DNA of 64,000 bases, taken from Anodontia alba (Eukaryota; Mollusca; Bivalvia; Lucinida; Lucinidae). The stretch covers positions 13,646,295 to 13,710,294 of the forward strand of contig OZ024830.1 of assembly GCA_964016985.1 (NCBI GenBank), in the 5' to 3' direction. Within the stretch, counting starts at the first letter, position 1, and each line of letters opens with the position of its first letter. A model generated the notes under the pieces. The model ran no database searches. It saw only the letters and a program-made list of their open reading frames with translations, and was not told the DNA's origin. A program made the position numbers and the translations under genes. This document shows positions 11,889-25,500 of this stretch, in pieces.

Positions 11889-12194
11889 ATTTAACCTAGG
11901 CTGTCAAGTTAATGCCTATCATGCTGGGTAAAAATTTCAGCAGACGACATTTTGCTTTTTTTTCATTTTTCGCCATTTCATGCAAAGTGTCTCTTCTTTA
12001 TAAGCAAAAAAATTACTTTTCTTACGCATATCTGTAAATGTGTGTAATGAGCGCTATGCCTACGTATAAGATACTGTTAGTATTTTCCCAATGCATCATA
12101 TTTATAATTGTATTGCTTCAAGCATAGCTAAGCTTAAGGTTTGCCAGAGGACTAATTACGGAGGAGTATTTAATGATAATTCTCAAATATTTTT

Positions 12195-12312
12195 CTTCAT
12201 TTCTCCATAAAAATGTATGTTCTAGGTACTCACTAGAAGCATCCTGATGAGGCACTTCTAGTGAGTACCCAAAATATGTACTTTTATGGAGTTATAAGAA
12301 AAACTATTCCAA
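12195..12312. mobile_element. GTGGGTACTC-family foldback
   Basis: TTTCTCCATAAAAATGTATG, GTACTCACTAGAAGCATCC, then the complement ending ATGTACTTTTATGGAG. Confidence 0.7.
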
Positions 12313-12902
12313 AACTATCATCAAATACTCCTCTTCAACCCCTCTGTTGATCTTTAGCAATATCTGAGCAAAATTCAGCAAAGATTGGAAGCTAATTGCC
12401 TTATTTACTCATAAAGCTTGGTTTCCTGAGGAGACAATTTGCATGAAATGGAAATGTCAAATCCTGTTTTCTGGGGAAAATAAGAAAAACATTGCCAATA
12501 TATCATCTGCTGAATTAGCCAAGAGAGTGGTAAAGGTTAAACCAATTTGTTAATTGATTTCAAAACAAAAACTTGTAAAATTTATCCTAAATATTCAGAT
12601 AGAGCAGAGCGAACAGCATAGACTTAAAGGAGCAATATGATCAGGATATACATTGTTTGCCATTCTGTCACAACATTTTAAACATATGATGTATAACCAA
12701 GTAATGAAATGGACTCAATATAGTGTGGTAAGGAGTTTCAATGTCTTTAAGGTTAAATGCAATAACACTTTTGAATGCCATTAGAAACATCTCTTAAAAT
12801 GATTTCAGAACATAATGTTTACTTGGAAAAACAAGACAAATGTGAATACCATTTTCAACCTAATTACCTATAAAGAGTACAGTCAAGCAATTTCTCAGAT
12901 TT

Positions 12903-13150
12903 CAGGGCCCAGTTGTTCAAAACTAATGATGTCGTTAGTTAACAATTCATTAAAATTTACATTGAGTGATACGCAAATATGCTGAAATTTTTTGCTGAAA
13001 AAATGTGAGTAGCTTTTGCAGTGCAAAAGCTACTCACATTTTTTCAGCAAAAAATATCAGAATATTGTATATTGAATCTGCTAAAACAGTTAATGAAATG
13101 ATCCTTAACGAGCTCTTTAAGCTAATGACGCTTTGGACAACTGGGCCCAG
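12903..13150. mobile_element. Foldback MITE, GGGCCCAG family, copy 3
   Basis: Both ends present, with the central palindrome AGCTTTTGCAGTGCAAAAGC flanked by GTGAGT/ACTCAC and long TTTTTTCAGC arms. Confidence 0.88.
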
Positions 13151-13437
13151 ATTTTTATCTACTTTATAACAGCATATGTTGAGGGTACTCATTTGAATTG
13201 CCTTAACTTGTTGAGGCAGCAAAACAAATGCTTTTATAAAGAAACTCACAAAAAAAAATTGAATCAGTATCAATAAATAATTCTTTAATGATGTCCTCTG
13301 CTATCTTTCTTTAAAGTATGCCCTTATAGGTAGTAATTTTGAAAGACCTAGGTTCACAGTACGGCACTTAGGTCAACCTAGAAACTTTTGTAGTACCTCA
13401 GTATTATAAAAGATCATGTGAGACAGGGAATACATAC

Positions 13438-13553
13438 CTTCTGATGAGTCATCACTACCAAAGAAGTTTTCCACGTTTGAATGTTGGAGATCCTGAGCTG
13501 ACAGTGTAGCAGCTATGGCAGCATCATCTGGTGTTGGTACAGAATACAGGTAT
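13438..13553 (-). CDS. SYNRG: Gamma-synergin exon, acidic segment, last exon found
   Basis: Acceptor TTTACAG and donor GTATGT bound 116 nt. It reads YLYSVPTPDDAAIAATLSAQ and ends NVENFFGSDDSSE with one base carried over. As there is a donor and no stop, at least one more exon lies below 13438, either in the element-rich 13 kb that follows or outside the window. I could not place it. Confidence 0.78.
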
Positions 13554-16500
13554 CTGTAAATATAACATACAAATCAAGAAAATTTGTCTTATACCATATG
13601 TGAATAGTGATGCCTCTGAGCAGAGTTGTACATCCCAAGTGAAGTTCAGGGCCCAGTTGTTTGAAGCTAACGACATCGTTAGTTAACGATTCGTTAAAAT
13701 TTACATCGAGTGATATGCAAATATGCTGAAATTTTTTGCTGAAAAAATGTGAGTAGCTTTTGCAGTGCAAAAGCTACTCACATTTTTTCAGCAATAAATA
13801 TCAGAATATTGTACATTGAATCTGCTAAAACAGTTAACGAAATGACCCTTAACGAGCTCATTAAGCTAACGATGCTTTGAAAAACTGGGCCCAGGTTGTT
13901 GCATTTTTCCACATAGATTATATCAAATATCAAGTTTGTTTGCATTGGGATCTTATAGCCCAGTCCACACTGTTATGCCAGGTTGATCCAGTCAGTTACC
14001 CTTTTCACACTTTTCCTAGGCATGCTTTGTCCTCTTAGCAGTTAACCAATTCTGTTGCTTTGGCCAGTAACTGTTAACAACCCTTCTTGACTCAGCAGAA
14101 GGGAGAGAATAACAGTAGACATTATTTCACAATCAAACTCCATGAAATTTATTAAGGCTGGCTAATCAGAGCTGAAAAGATAATTGTTTATCAGTCCTGC
14201 CATTGTAATCGATAATCGATCAGTAATCACTGAAGATTTGGTAATAATTTTACTTGTCTGTCTGAGCATGACTCTTACCATATGTTATACTTTATTACAT
14301 GTATTTGGTCAGACAGGCCTGAGCAAACAGTATAGACCCAGATGAGATGCCAAAAATGCAGCGTCTCATCAGGATCTACACTGTTTGCCACTCATCCAGC
14401 TATTTTTTTAACACAACAGTGGGTAGTAAATTGTACTTGTTCAAAGTTTAGATAAAGTATGGTAAGGAATTGAGGTGTCTGAATACTGATGGTAAATATG
14501 GTAAAGTAACAGACACAGATTATTAGCAAATCTGTAATGATGAGCATTTCTGTGGAATTTAAAAATCAATTTATCAATTATCCGATTAATTGTGCCAGCC
14601 TTAAAATTTATGCGGCCAAGCTGGCCTTTGATCTTGCAAACCCTAGATACCTAGTCAGATGCACTACCCAGCGAGCACACAATGTTGAAACAACGTCGCT
14701 TCAATACTGATTCAATGTCTTGATGTTGAATTGACATTGTTTCAACGTAGTGTGCCTGCTAGGGTACCACTGCACTTTGGAGCCCAGTTCAAATATCAAG
14801 TGGGTGGTGCAAGCATAAAAAGTGTATTCAAAGAAAATGCAGACAAGCCCAGAATAGTTGGCACATCTGTGCAGTCCAATCAGGTGATCAGGAATGTTGC
14901 TGTCTGCTTATAGAATCAGTGGATGCATAGAATGAACTGAACATGTGCACCTCACATATGCTCGAAGACACACTTTCACCTAATGCAGTTCAAATTAAAT
15001 GCAGTTGAACAGCAATGGTAAATTTGTTTGCACTGAGGTATAACATCAGTGTCAACAATCTTTCAGTTATGTTGTGACAATGGATAACAGAGATATCAAG
15101 GTTCCTCCTAAATGCCACTTTCTGCACATGGTATAAGGCATCTTGCATGACAAGTTTAGTACAATGGTCTGTTAAATCCACATAAATTCAGGTATTATTT
15201 GTGTTGATTATCACAGTGTACATGTATTTTTAATGATTACAAGCTGATGAATGATTATGAAGACAAACTTTTTTAAATGGGATAGAACACATTCAGAATA
15301 TATATAAAATGTCACTTACTTTGCTTGATCTTTAACTGAAGATCTTCTCTCATTCTTCACATCGGACATAAGATCACCAAACGATCCTGAAATTAATACA
15401 AAAAAAAAAAAGAATTAGTCCTAATGATATTTCATAAGAAAAGATGTTCCAATTAAAACCTATTGATATTCATTAACCCATTGTAGTCAGGAGACCCCTA
15501 AAAGGGTAACTGACAAACAATGCAGACTCAGATCAGATGCCACAAAATGCGGCATCTGATCAGGGTCTTCACTGTTTGCAAATAGTTTAGCCATTTTTCT
15601 TTAGGAATATCTAAATCTCATAGCCGGACATACCTAAAATTGAAATTGGACTCTTCCAAATATATAGTGTGGGGGAGTCTATTCAGTCTACAATACCTCA
15701 TTATACCCTCTGTACTGTGGAATTGCCATGTTTTTGTGGAGAAGTTACAAAGATATATTAATCTGGAGACACCATTCTAATTCAAAGCTATGACATTTAC
15801 AATCCATATCAGGGTCTACATCAGTGCTTGCAATAAGGAAGTCCAGGAGTCAGAGATTGCCATAAACTGCTTTGGGATTCCAAATACTGCAGCTTGGAAG
15901 TCAGGACCTCGAACTGTAAACAATATATTCTGATTTGTAAAGCAGATTTAGCCTAAACTCATATTTTATTTAGCAAGTCATGAAACAGAATTTGACATTT
16001 CATACACATTGTCTCCAATGGAGACAATTTGCATGAAATGACAGGTCCTGTTTTCTGGGAAAAATAAGAAACGTATCATCAATTTGTCATCTGCTGAATT
16101 AGTCAAGAGAGTGGTCCCTTAAAGAAGAAAATATTGACATTTTGACAGAAAGTACGATAAAATGAAAAATTCTAAATTCAGCTGTACTTTTAGACAAACC
16201 AGCAGAGCAATGGTTCTGTAGCTCATCTGAGACATTTATTCTGACCAAGTTTGCAGTCACATTTTTTAAAGGATGAAACATATGGGTATGGCAGCCAGTA
16301 CAGTTTGAAAAACCTTTGGTCTGCATATTCTACTGTAATTTGGTATGGAATTTAGCTTTAATTAATTCGGTGAAACTGAAACTTCACATAAAATATGGCT
16401 TTGAAAAAGTAACATATCAAATATTAAAGACATGTGCCTTCTAGTTTTGCATAAGAAGATTTTAAAGCTTTTCCACATATGATTCTATGTAAAACAAGTT

Positions 16501-19500
16501 ATCCCTGGGGTACAGCCAATTTTGACTTTAGGGCTATAATGTAAACAATCTTAGTAAAGGTCCACTAAATAAAAGTAAATACCTAATGTCAAATCTAAGG
16601 CCTTCCAGTTTCACACAAGAAGATTTTTAACGTTTTTCCCCATACGAGTCTAGGTTAAGATGTAACCTCCAGGACAAAGCAATTTGATCCCAGGACTATA
16701 ATTTGAACAATCTTGGTAAAGGCTCTCTAGCTGAAGCAACATACCAAATATCAAAGGGCTGGGCCTTTTTTAAGTTTTTTCCTCAAATGAGACTATGGGA
16801 AACAAGTGACCCCTGGGGTGCAACCATTTTCACTCAAGAGCTATAATATGAACAATCTTGGTAGAGATCTACTAGATGAAGCTACAGGCCAAATATCAAA
16901 AGTACGGGCCTTCTAGTTTCAGACAAGACTTTTAAGTTTTGCCTATAGGAGTCTATTTGTCCTTTCTGTATAAAAGGTCGAGGTCAACCCAAAATTATTA
17001 TTTTTTCAAACTTTATTAGGCCCATGTCCCCAATGCTGCATACTAAGCCCAAGGGCCATTGGCCCTTTGGTTCTGGAGAAGATTTTTAAAGGGTTTTCAT
17101 CATATATGGATGTGGCAGCCATCTTGGTCATATGACCCAGATGCAGCACACAAGTTTTCGCCCTGCTGCTACATATGAAATTTGGCTTTTATGAGCCCAG
17201 TAGTTTTTGTTAGTGCAAGCACTGTACATTTTTTGCTTACAAAATATTCAAAATCCATATATTACATTAGGAAAAAGCACAGTTCAAGATCAGAATGCTG
17301 GACTGATCATGCTGGTTGTATATGTCAAAAGGGTTGAGCCTGTCAAAAACATTAGTCCAGACATGCATACATGGTAAATCTTGATGGACACAGGATCTGG
17401 TAACATCAACTACATTAGTATCCAGATTAATATTTCTTTATTTCTCCACAAAAACGTATGTTGTGTGTACTCACTGGAATCATTTCAATTAGACAATTCC
17501 AAAGACTACAACAACATGTTTTTGTGGACATAAGAAAAATATGCATACCTTTTGATAAAAAAGTAAAAATTATTGATTTTTTTCTATTTTTTCCATGGAA
17601 ACCTATGTTGTGGGTACTCATTAGAAGAGCCTCACAAAGGCTATTCTTATGAGTACCACCAACATATGTTTTCTGGAGAAATAAGAAAAATATTTACCTG
17701 ATACTCTCTTATCTAGAGCTATGAATAAGAGTCTTATCTAGAGTTGTGCAGTCACATGACGTTAGGCCAGGCACTACCGTATTCGATTTAATTACCGCAC
17801 CTGCCCTTATAAGCACACAGTCGAGAAATTCCGTAGTCTTCGGATTACAGCCAGTGTACTTTTTCTTTACTTCTTTATAAAGGCATATGTTGTGGGTACT
17901 CATTTGAATTGCATCGACTTGTCGATGCAATTCAAATGAGTACCCACAACATATGCTCTTATAAAGAAAATCAGAAAAAATCGCATTATCATCATCAAAC
18001 AAATCCTATTCTGATTTTTTATAGTGTACCCTTAGTAGGTAGCTTCATATTTTACCACAACTGAGTGTTCCCAGTAATTTTGAAAAACCTAAGTGCACAG
18101 TGCGGTAATTAGGTCGAATACGGTAATTCTGACTGAAGAATAACTGATGAAGTCATCACAGTGTGACAACAACTGGACAGTAGACATAAATTATTATACT
18201 TTCATGTCAGAAAACATTTTGTAATGCAAATGCATACTAGCCTCACCATGTGAAAAGGGTTCTTTGGGCATTGTTGACAGGGAAGGTCCGGATCAGCCTG
18301 TACTTCTGATCAGGGCCTTTACTGTCTGCTAACAGAATCATTGGATACTACAGAATGTATTAATGGAGAGCAAAAACCAAGACGATACTTTGCGCATGTA
18401 CAGGATGATCTGCATTTGTGCATTTTGCACATGTTCGAAGAAACTTTTTGCTTGAACCGGCCCATATAATGATGAGTAAAAGAACATGTATCATTGTGTG
18501 TAATAAAAAGTGTGTGCAACCAGGTCAAGGTTACAAGTTCACACCGATATGTTGAAAAGTGCCTCATCCTACATGAATCTTTGAAGTTTTCTAATGTAAG
18601 ATGACACAGGGCCAAACAGCATAAAACTAGAGCATATTTACCAAAATCTGGATTGTGTGAAAAGCAAGAAGTGTCAAATAAGCACTGATTATTAGGTCCC
18701 AGACTTTCAAGGGAGAAAACTCTGACAAAATGTTTTTTTTCTCCCTCCAGACTTTCAAAGGAGAAAACTGTGAAGCTGTCTACTCCAAAAGAGAAGAATT
18801 TGTTCCCCTTGGGAGAAAATCTTTCCTTTTAGAGTAGACTACTTTTCAGAAGTGGCTTTGTATATAGGAAAGCAAACAGGAAGTCAAAAAATATCTACCT
18901 TGAACTAAAAATGCAGAACTTATCAAGTGTATTCACCTTAAATACCTTTACACTAGTATTCCAAATGTAGTTTTAAAAACATATATAAAATTACTACCCA
19001 CTCCTCATCTTTATACGCATTTCACACTATTTAATTGATTGAAGGAAAAGTTGTACATTTCAATTAAGTCCAGAACAGGTATCGGTCAGATTTACTTTCC
19101 TTCTGCCGTCAAAAGATTGACATTTTGGCATTATTTGTAACATGTTGATGACAAAGTTGAAATTGTAAGGAATGAATAAGTATTTTGTGGTTTTATGGAT
19201 GTGCAATATCCAGGAAATCATCAATTATTATTATTATTATTAACAAACTTAACATAAAGCCCTTCCAGTTTTATTTAGTTTGTGAGTGATTCGCCAGCAT
19301 TTACACATCAGTAAAATCCACAATAATCAAACTCATTCCTATTATAACAAGAGCTCCGCCAAGCGGGGCATTATACGCCCGTGTATAATTCAGTGCTCTG
19401 GATATAAACTGTAAGTGGAATTACAAAAAAATTTTTTTTTAAAAATTTCATTGGGGCATAGCTCTGCTGATATTTGGTGAACTGTAACCTAAGGGTCCAA

Positions 19501-22500
19501 GCTGGCCCAGAAATTAAGGGAGAAGTGACTTCTCCCTCCTGAGAAAATTGGGAGGGATACACCACAGAAGCATGGCTATATTATAAGCTCATAAGAGCCT
19601 TTTGCTGATTTGTTTTTCCTATACTTCAATATCCGACCAAACAATAACAAAAAAAAAAAAAAAAATGCTAAGAGATTTTTTTTGTAAACCTTTAACTTGT
19701 TTAATACTGATTTCATTTTTGTTCTTCAAGGGAGCCAACTCAGAAGAGTATTAACAAAAAAAAAAACATTATGTTTATAAGTTTTGAAATTAGTTAAGCT
19801 TCTTAATTCTATATCATTTAATAAATGTATTTATAAAGATTTAATAATGGCAACATTTCCTTGCAAATCTAATAAAAGAAGATGTTAAAAAAAAAAATAA
19901 ATCATAATCAATGTCTTGCCCATATGACCATAACTTTAGTTATTTGCAAAAAATATACTTATTATAAAATAAAATTTGCACACTATTACCTCTAAACAAT
20001 ATGCTGCAAAAAGTTTACAAAACCTTTCAAAGGGGCATAACTCTGCAAATATTTGGTGCACTGTAACCTCTAAATAATATGTGCTGCTCCACATGATTGT
20101 GTAACTATTTATGAAATTTCAGCTTGATCGGATGTAAACTGTAGGAGGATTTAGCCAGAAACAAAAAGATTAATAGAAATTTTCAAAGGTGTTTAACTCT
20201 GCTAATATTTGATGGACTGTAAGCTTGAAATAATATGCACTGCTCCACATCATGGCCCTATTACAAATCAAGTTTCAGCTTGATAGGATGTAAACTATAG
20301 GAGGAGTTATCCGAAAACGAAAAGTTTACTGAAATTTTCAAAGGTGCATAGCTCTGCTAATATTTGGTGGACTGTAATCTAGAAACAATATGCACTGCTC
20401 CACATCATGGTCTAACTATATATGAAGTTTCAGCTTGATTGGATGTAAACTGTAGGGGGATTTAGCCAGAAACAAAAAATTAATAGAAATTTTCAAAGGG
20501 GTATAACTCTGCTAATATTTGGTGGACTGTAACCTTGAATAATATGTGCTGCTCCACATCATGGGGTACCTACAGATCAAGTTTCAGCTTGATCAGATGT
20601 AAACTGTAGGAGGAGTTAGCCGGAAACGAAAAGTCTACTGAAATTTTCAAAGGGGCATAACTCTGCTAATGTTTGGTGGACTGTAACCTCGATATGATAT
20701 GCGCTGCTCCAAATCATGATCTAACTATACATGAAGTTTCAGCTTGATTGGATGTAAAATGTAGGAGGACTTAACTGGAAATGTAGGAGGAGTTAACCGG
20801 AAATGAAGTTTACAGAAATTTTCTAAGGGGCATAACTCTGAAAACATTTGGTGGACTGTAACCTCGAAACAATATGCGCTGCGCCACATTATTGTCTAAT
20901 ATATACTAAGTTTCAGCTTGATTGGATGTAAACTGTAGGAGGAGTTAGCCGGAAACGAAAAAGTTTATGGACGGACAGACAGACGCCATACCCCGTAACA
21001 TAATACGTGCCGTTTTTCAAACGGGCGTATAAAAACAAGTTATTTTTGTAGAAACAGAATGAGCCAGTGCATGACAGTCTACAAATTGCATGCGCGCCCA
21101 GCAAAGACTAAGATCAGCCTGAGCATCCGCCCAGTCTGATTAGAGTCTTTGCAGTCCGCATGAAGAAAGCTTGTGTCCTTTGCTACCCACTGAGCATACA
21201 GTTTAAGACTCTGATCAGACTGGGAGGATGCCCAGGCTGATCTAAGTCTTTGCTGGGAGCACATGCCATTTTGCTGGTTTTGTCATGTGCTGGCTCAAAT
21301 ACTGTTGCATGTTCTTTACCACTTGGTTGTGACACTGCTGGCTGTGTGGTAGTGGGTGGAGCAGCCTGAAAATCTGCAAAGTCATCCTCCTCTGTTGTCA
21401 TGGCAGTCATTCCAATCATACCTTGGGGAACTCCTGCTGGTGGTAACTACAAATAGGATAAAATTACAGAGAATAAAGATTGATGAATGATTCAATAAAA
21501 CAGGGCCTGACATTTCATTCAAATCATTTCCTTTGGAGATTATCTAAATAACATTTCATTTTATGAGTTATGACAGAACTTATTTTTTACATGGTAAACT
21601 ATTAAATAAAATGTGTTTTAAAACAACACTATATTATATATATGAAGCTATTTTTAGTAATTTCTGTGAGAAATATAATTAATAGTTCTCTGGGGGAAAT
21701 ATTTCCTCCTAGAAGAAAAAGAAACATTTCCTTCAGAATGCTGTCATGCTGCACCATGAGTATAGATTATGTAATGCCACAAAACTTACTGTAATAACCC
21801 TAAGTATTGGGACAGAAAGGCCTGAGGAAATAGTGTAAAGCCACATCAGATGCCACAAAATGCAGTGTCTGATCAGGGTCTACACTGTTTCTCACTTGTC
21901 CAGCAGTATCTTAAGCACATCAACAGGTAGTGGAACAGAATTTTACAAATTCTGGGACAAGTGTGGTAAGGCGGTATCCCAACATTAGAGTAAATACGGT
22001 ACTGACATTATTTGAAAATGTCAAAAATACAAAATAGAATCTGAGAGAAAAAAATCATTTGTTTTTACATGTAATATACAAGTTAATACACCTTGGGTTG
22101 AAATACAAGGAATATTTCCCTCAAGACTTGCAAATCTTATAAACAAACCACAGTGTAACCTCGATATGTTGAAGTCCAAGGGAATTGAGAAACCACTTCA
22201 TGCTATCCAAAGTTCGAGATAAGCAAATTGTGATGTCACCAATATACATGTACAAATTGAGCACTTTGGTAGAATCAGCATTTCTACAACATACATGTAC
22301 GTTTCAGTACGGAAGTACATGTGCATGTAGTCATACTATTTCTACTGGAAGCAGGATTGGAATAAAGACATAAGAAAATCAGTTTACTTTATTTCCATTT
22401 TAAAAGCAAAACATTTTAACAAAAAACAAAACAAGCTGATATAATCTACTGTACGAGAACATACATGCATAAAACACACAGATTGTAAAAGCACATTACA

Positions 22501-25500
22501 TTGTTTACTTTGTCAACCAAATTGTCTCTGTGTGAGTTACTCATTTATGACAGTAATGTTGAGACGGTGGCAAAGAAATTAAAGAATGTTTATAATCGCT
22601 CTCATCAAAATATAATTGCTCTCATCAAAAGAAGCCGCTTAACAGTACTCAGTCAATAAAAATTGAAGGTCACCGCTAATTGCTTGGGGGTTCTAGTTGA
22701 ACACACCTTGCCTGTGACGTATACACATAATCAAGGTCAATTAGTTTCCACAACAGCTGATCAGTAAACAATATGTTGGCATCGTTCACACACTTTAATC
22801 AGGCATCATTCGCAATAATGGATTAATGTGAGCTCAATTAAAGGCTATTATTCGATGTGTTTAAAAAAAAAAAAAAAAGGTAAATTACTTGTTAGACTTT
22901 TGTATCGCAGAAGTAAAGAAATTACGAGGCCGTAAATGATTGACAAACAAAGCATGACGCCTCTTTGGTAGACACATTTTGACTTCGACACAAGCGGTAG
23001 TATAATAATGTAAAACTGCTTATCGGGAATAGAAAATCACTTCGAAATAGCAGAGTCTTCATATTAACTGAGTTTGACACAAATGGGGTCAAAATGCAAT
23101 AAAATATAGGGAAACTCTTTGGGATTGGAAGATCACTTCGATGTAAGTGGTGCTTTCGAGATCATCAAGTTCGAGATAACGGGATGCACCTGTAATGCAC
23201 TCACTTATTAGATTTGCAAATCTTTCGGGAAACCTTTCCTGTATTTTGAACTCAAGGTGCTTACCTTTATTTCATAAATTCAACAATATAAGAATTACAT
23301 GTAGATCAATTCAAGAATCTTATATCATATGCTTTACAGCAAAAGTGAAGACCAAAGAAACAGCCGGCCTCAGTGGCTCAGTTGGATGCGCCGTCCGATT
23401 GGAGACCAGGAGGTCGCAGGTTCAACCCCCGCCGAGGTCAGCAACATTCTTTCTTGGAGATTGATCGTGAAACATTTTCTACGGCCATTCTCTCCCTTCC
23501 GCTGATTCAAGAAGGGCAGTTGTCAGTTTCTGGCGAAAGAATGTGCACAATACTGGTTAACCGCTTAGAGGACTAAGCCTGTCCAGTAAATGTGTGGTTA
23601 GGTAAACTGACCGCGCTCGACATGACCCCATTGGGTTGACTGGGCCGTAAAACCTCAACACAAACAAAAAAACCAAGGAAACAAAAGCTGTAAGCAGACA
23701 GCACAGCTTGCCTGGAATTGGGATGATACTGGAGTGTCAGGGTGCTCTTTAGGACCAGTCTGATCTGGGTCTGCACTGTTTGCTTATGCCTATCTGTCCC
23801 AATACTTAGAACTATTATGGTAAGAGGAACTGTTATGGCATTTTAGCTCTTGATAGGATTTCTTGTGCTATGATTTGGTCATGTGTTGTCATGAATTTGA
23901 CATTATCAGGGATCAATTATAAAATTTCTAAGTCTATGACCTTGACCTTGAGGTCATAGGCATGGGTGGGGGTGATAATGAATAAAAGTTTGGACATGTA
24001 TCTATGATCATTCCAAATATGAAGCAAATCTATCATATGGTTTGGAAAATATGAACTCTTAAAACACTTTAATATAAAATTTCTAAGTTCGTAACTTTGA
24101 CCTAGATGCAACGGGCAAGGGCAGTGGGTATTGTTGAATAAAACTTTGGACCTGTATCTATCATCATGTCAAATATGAACAAAATCCATCATACGGTTTG
24201 GAAAATATGAGCTCTTAAAAAAATTTAATATAAAACTTTTAAGTCTGTGACCTTGACCTTGAGGTCATAGGCATGGGCATGGTATTGTTGAATAAAACTT
24301 TGGAACTGTATCTATCATCATACCAAATATGAACAAAATCCATCATATAGTTTGGAAAATATGAGCTCTTAAAAATCTTTAACATTAAAAATTTCTAAGT
24401 CCACGATCTGACCTAACCTTGACCTTGAGGTGATGAACTAGGATATTGCTGAATAAAACTTTGGAACTATATCTATCATCATACCAAATATGAACCAAAT
24501 CTATCAAATGGTCTGGAAAATATAAGCTCTTAAAAAACTTTAATGTAAATGTAGCTGCCAACGCCGATGCCAGGGGTAGTGCAATAGTTCTTCCTGGACT
24601 TGGTCCAGGCAAGCTAAAAAGTGCATTTCAGACAACTCCTCTGTACCTATATTTCTGTGCCAAACCTAAGTTTCTATTGTTATTTTGAATTTTCTGATTT
24701 AATTTAGGACCATGCCAGTGTTCTGTTCTTGTACTGTATTTATTCTAATATACATCTGGGTGCATTTCAATTCATTTTGATATTTTGATGGCCTAAACTC
24801 AATGTTGCATGTGTTTAGTAATGCTTTTCTCACAGAAAAGTAGGAGAGGGCATTTATTAAAGAGGGGGCTTATATTAGAATAAATACAGTATGTATTATT
24901 AAAAAACTTCTGAATAGAAGATGCCTCTATCTTGTACCACTCTGTATCTTAAGCTAAATAGAATCTATCATTGATGTTCAGTGGAGACAGGAAAATCCCA
25001 TCCCGAGGGTCCAACGTTCAACTGGGAAACAAGCCTTGCTGAGTTTCCCATTGGAGCGGTGGACCCTAGAGTTTGCATTTTCCTGTCATCACTGAAAATC
25101 AGTGATTGATTCTTTTTCTCACATGCTATCAAGAAAACTGTCCTCTTCTCACGTTTCTCACATGGAGATGCCAGAAAACAATGGCCAACAAAAAAAAAAA
25201 ATCAACAAAACCAAATAATTTTACTACCAAAATGTTCCTTTTATTTCAACTAAGACAATGCATAATCACATTTGATGTCTATGTTCACGCATAAAGAAGT
25301 TACAAGCATTTGAAATTTGGATCAGCGTTTCACAACCTAACGCCTCAAACATAGAAACCGGATGTCATCAGATACTTATTTGGAATGTCATGACACCAAC
25401 ATTTGAGCTGTCCCATATAAAGCAATGCTTATCCCACATGGGCACTGATATAGGATCGAGTCTGCCGCTGGGTACTTGAGAAATATTAGCTCTTTGCTGT

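Noticed and set aside
21183..21319. Open frame running on from the DFADF exon (EPAHDKT... to a stop)
   Set aside because: It is a dispersed repeat read through the donor. The GTAAAG donor at 21319 gives the phase required by the next exon.
23366..23439. A tRNA gene
   Set aside because: A and B boxes are present, but the sequence continues as the SINE body found seven more times; no proper anticodon arm could be confirmed.
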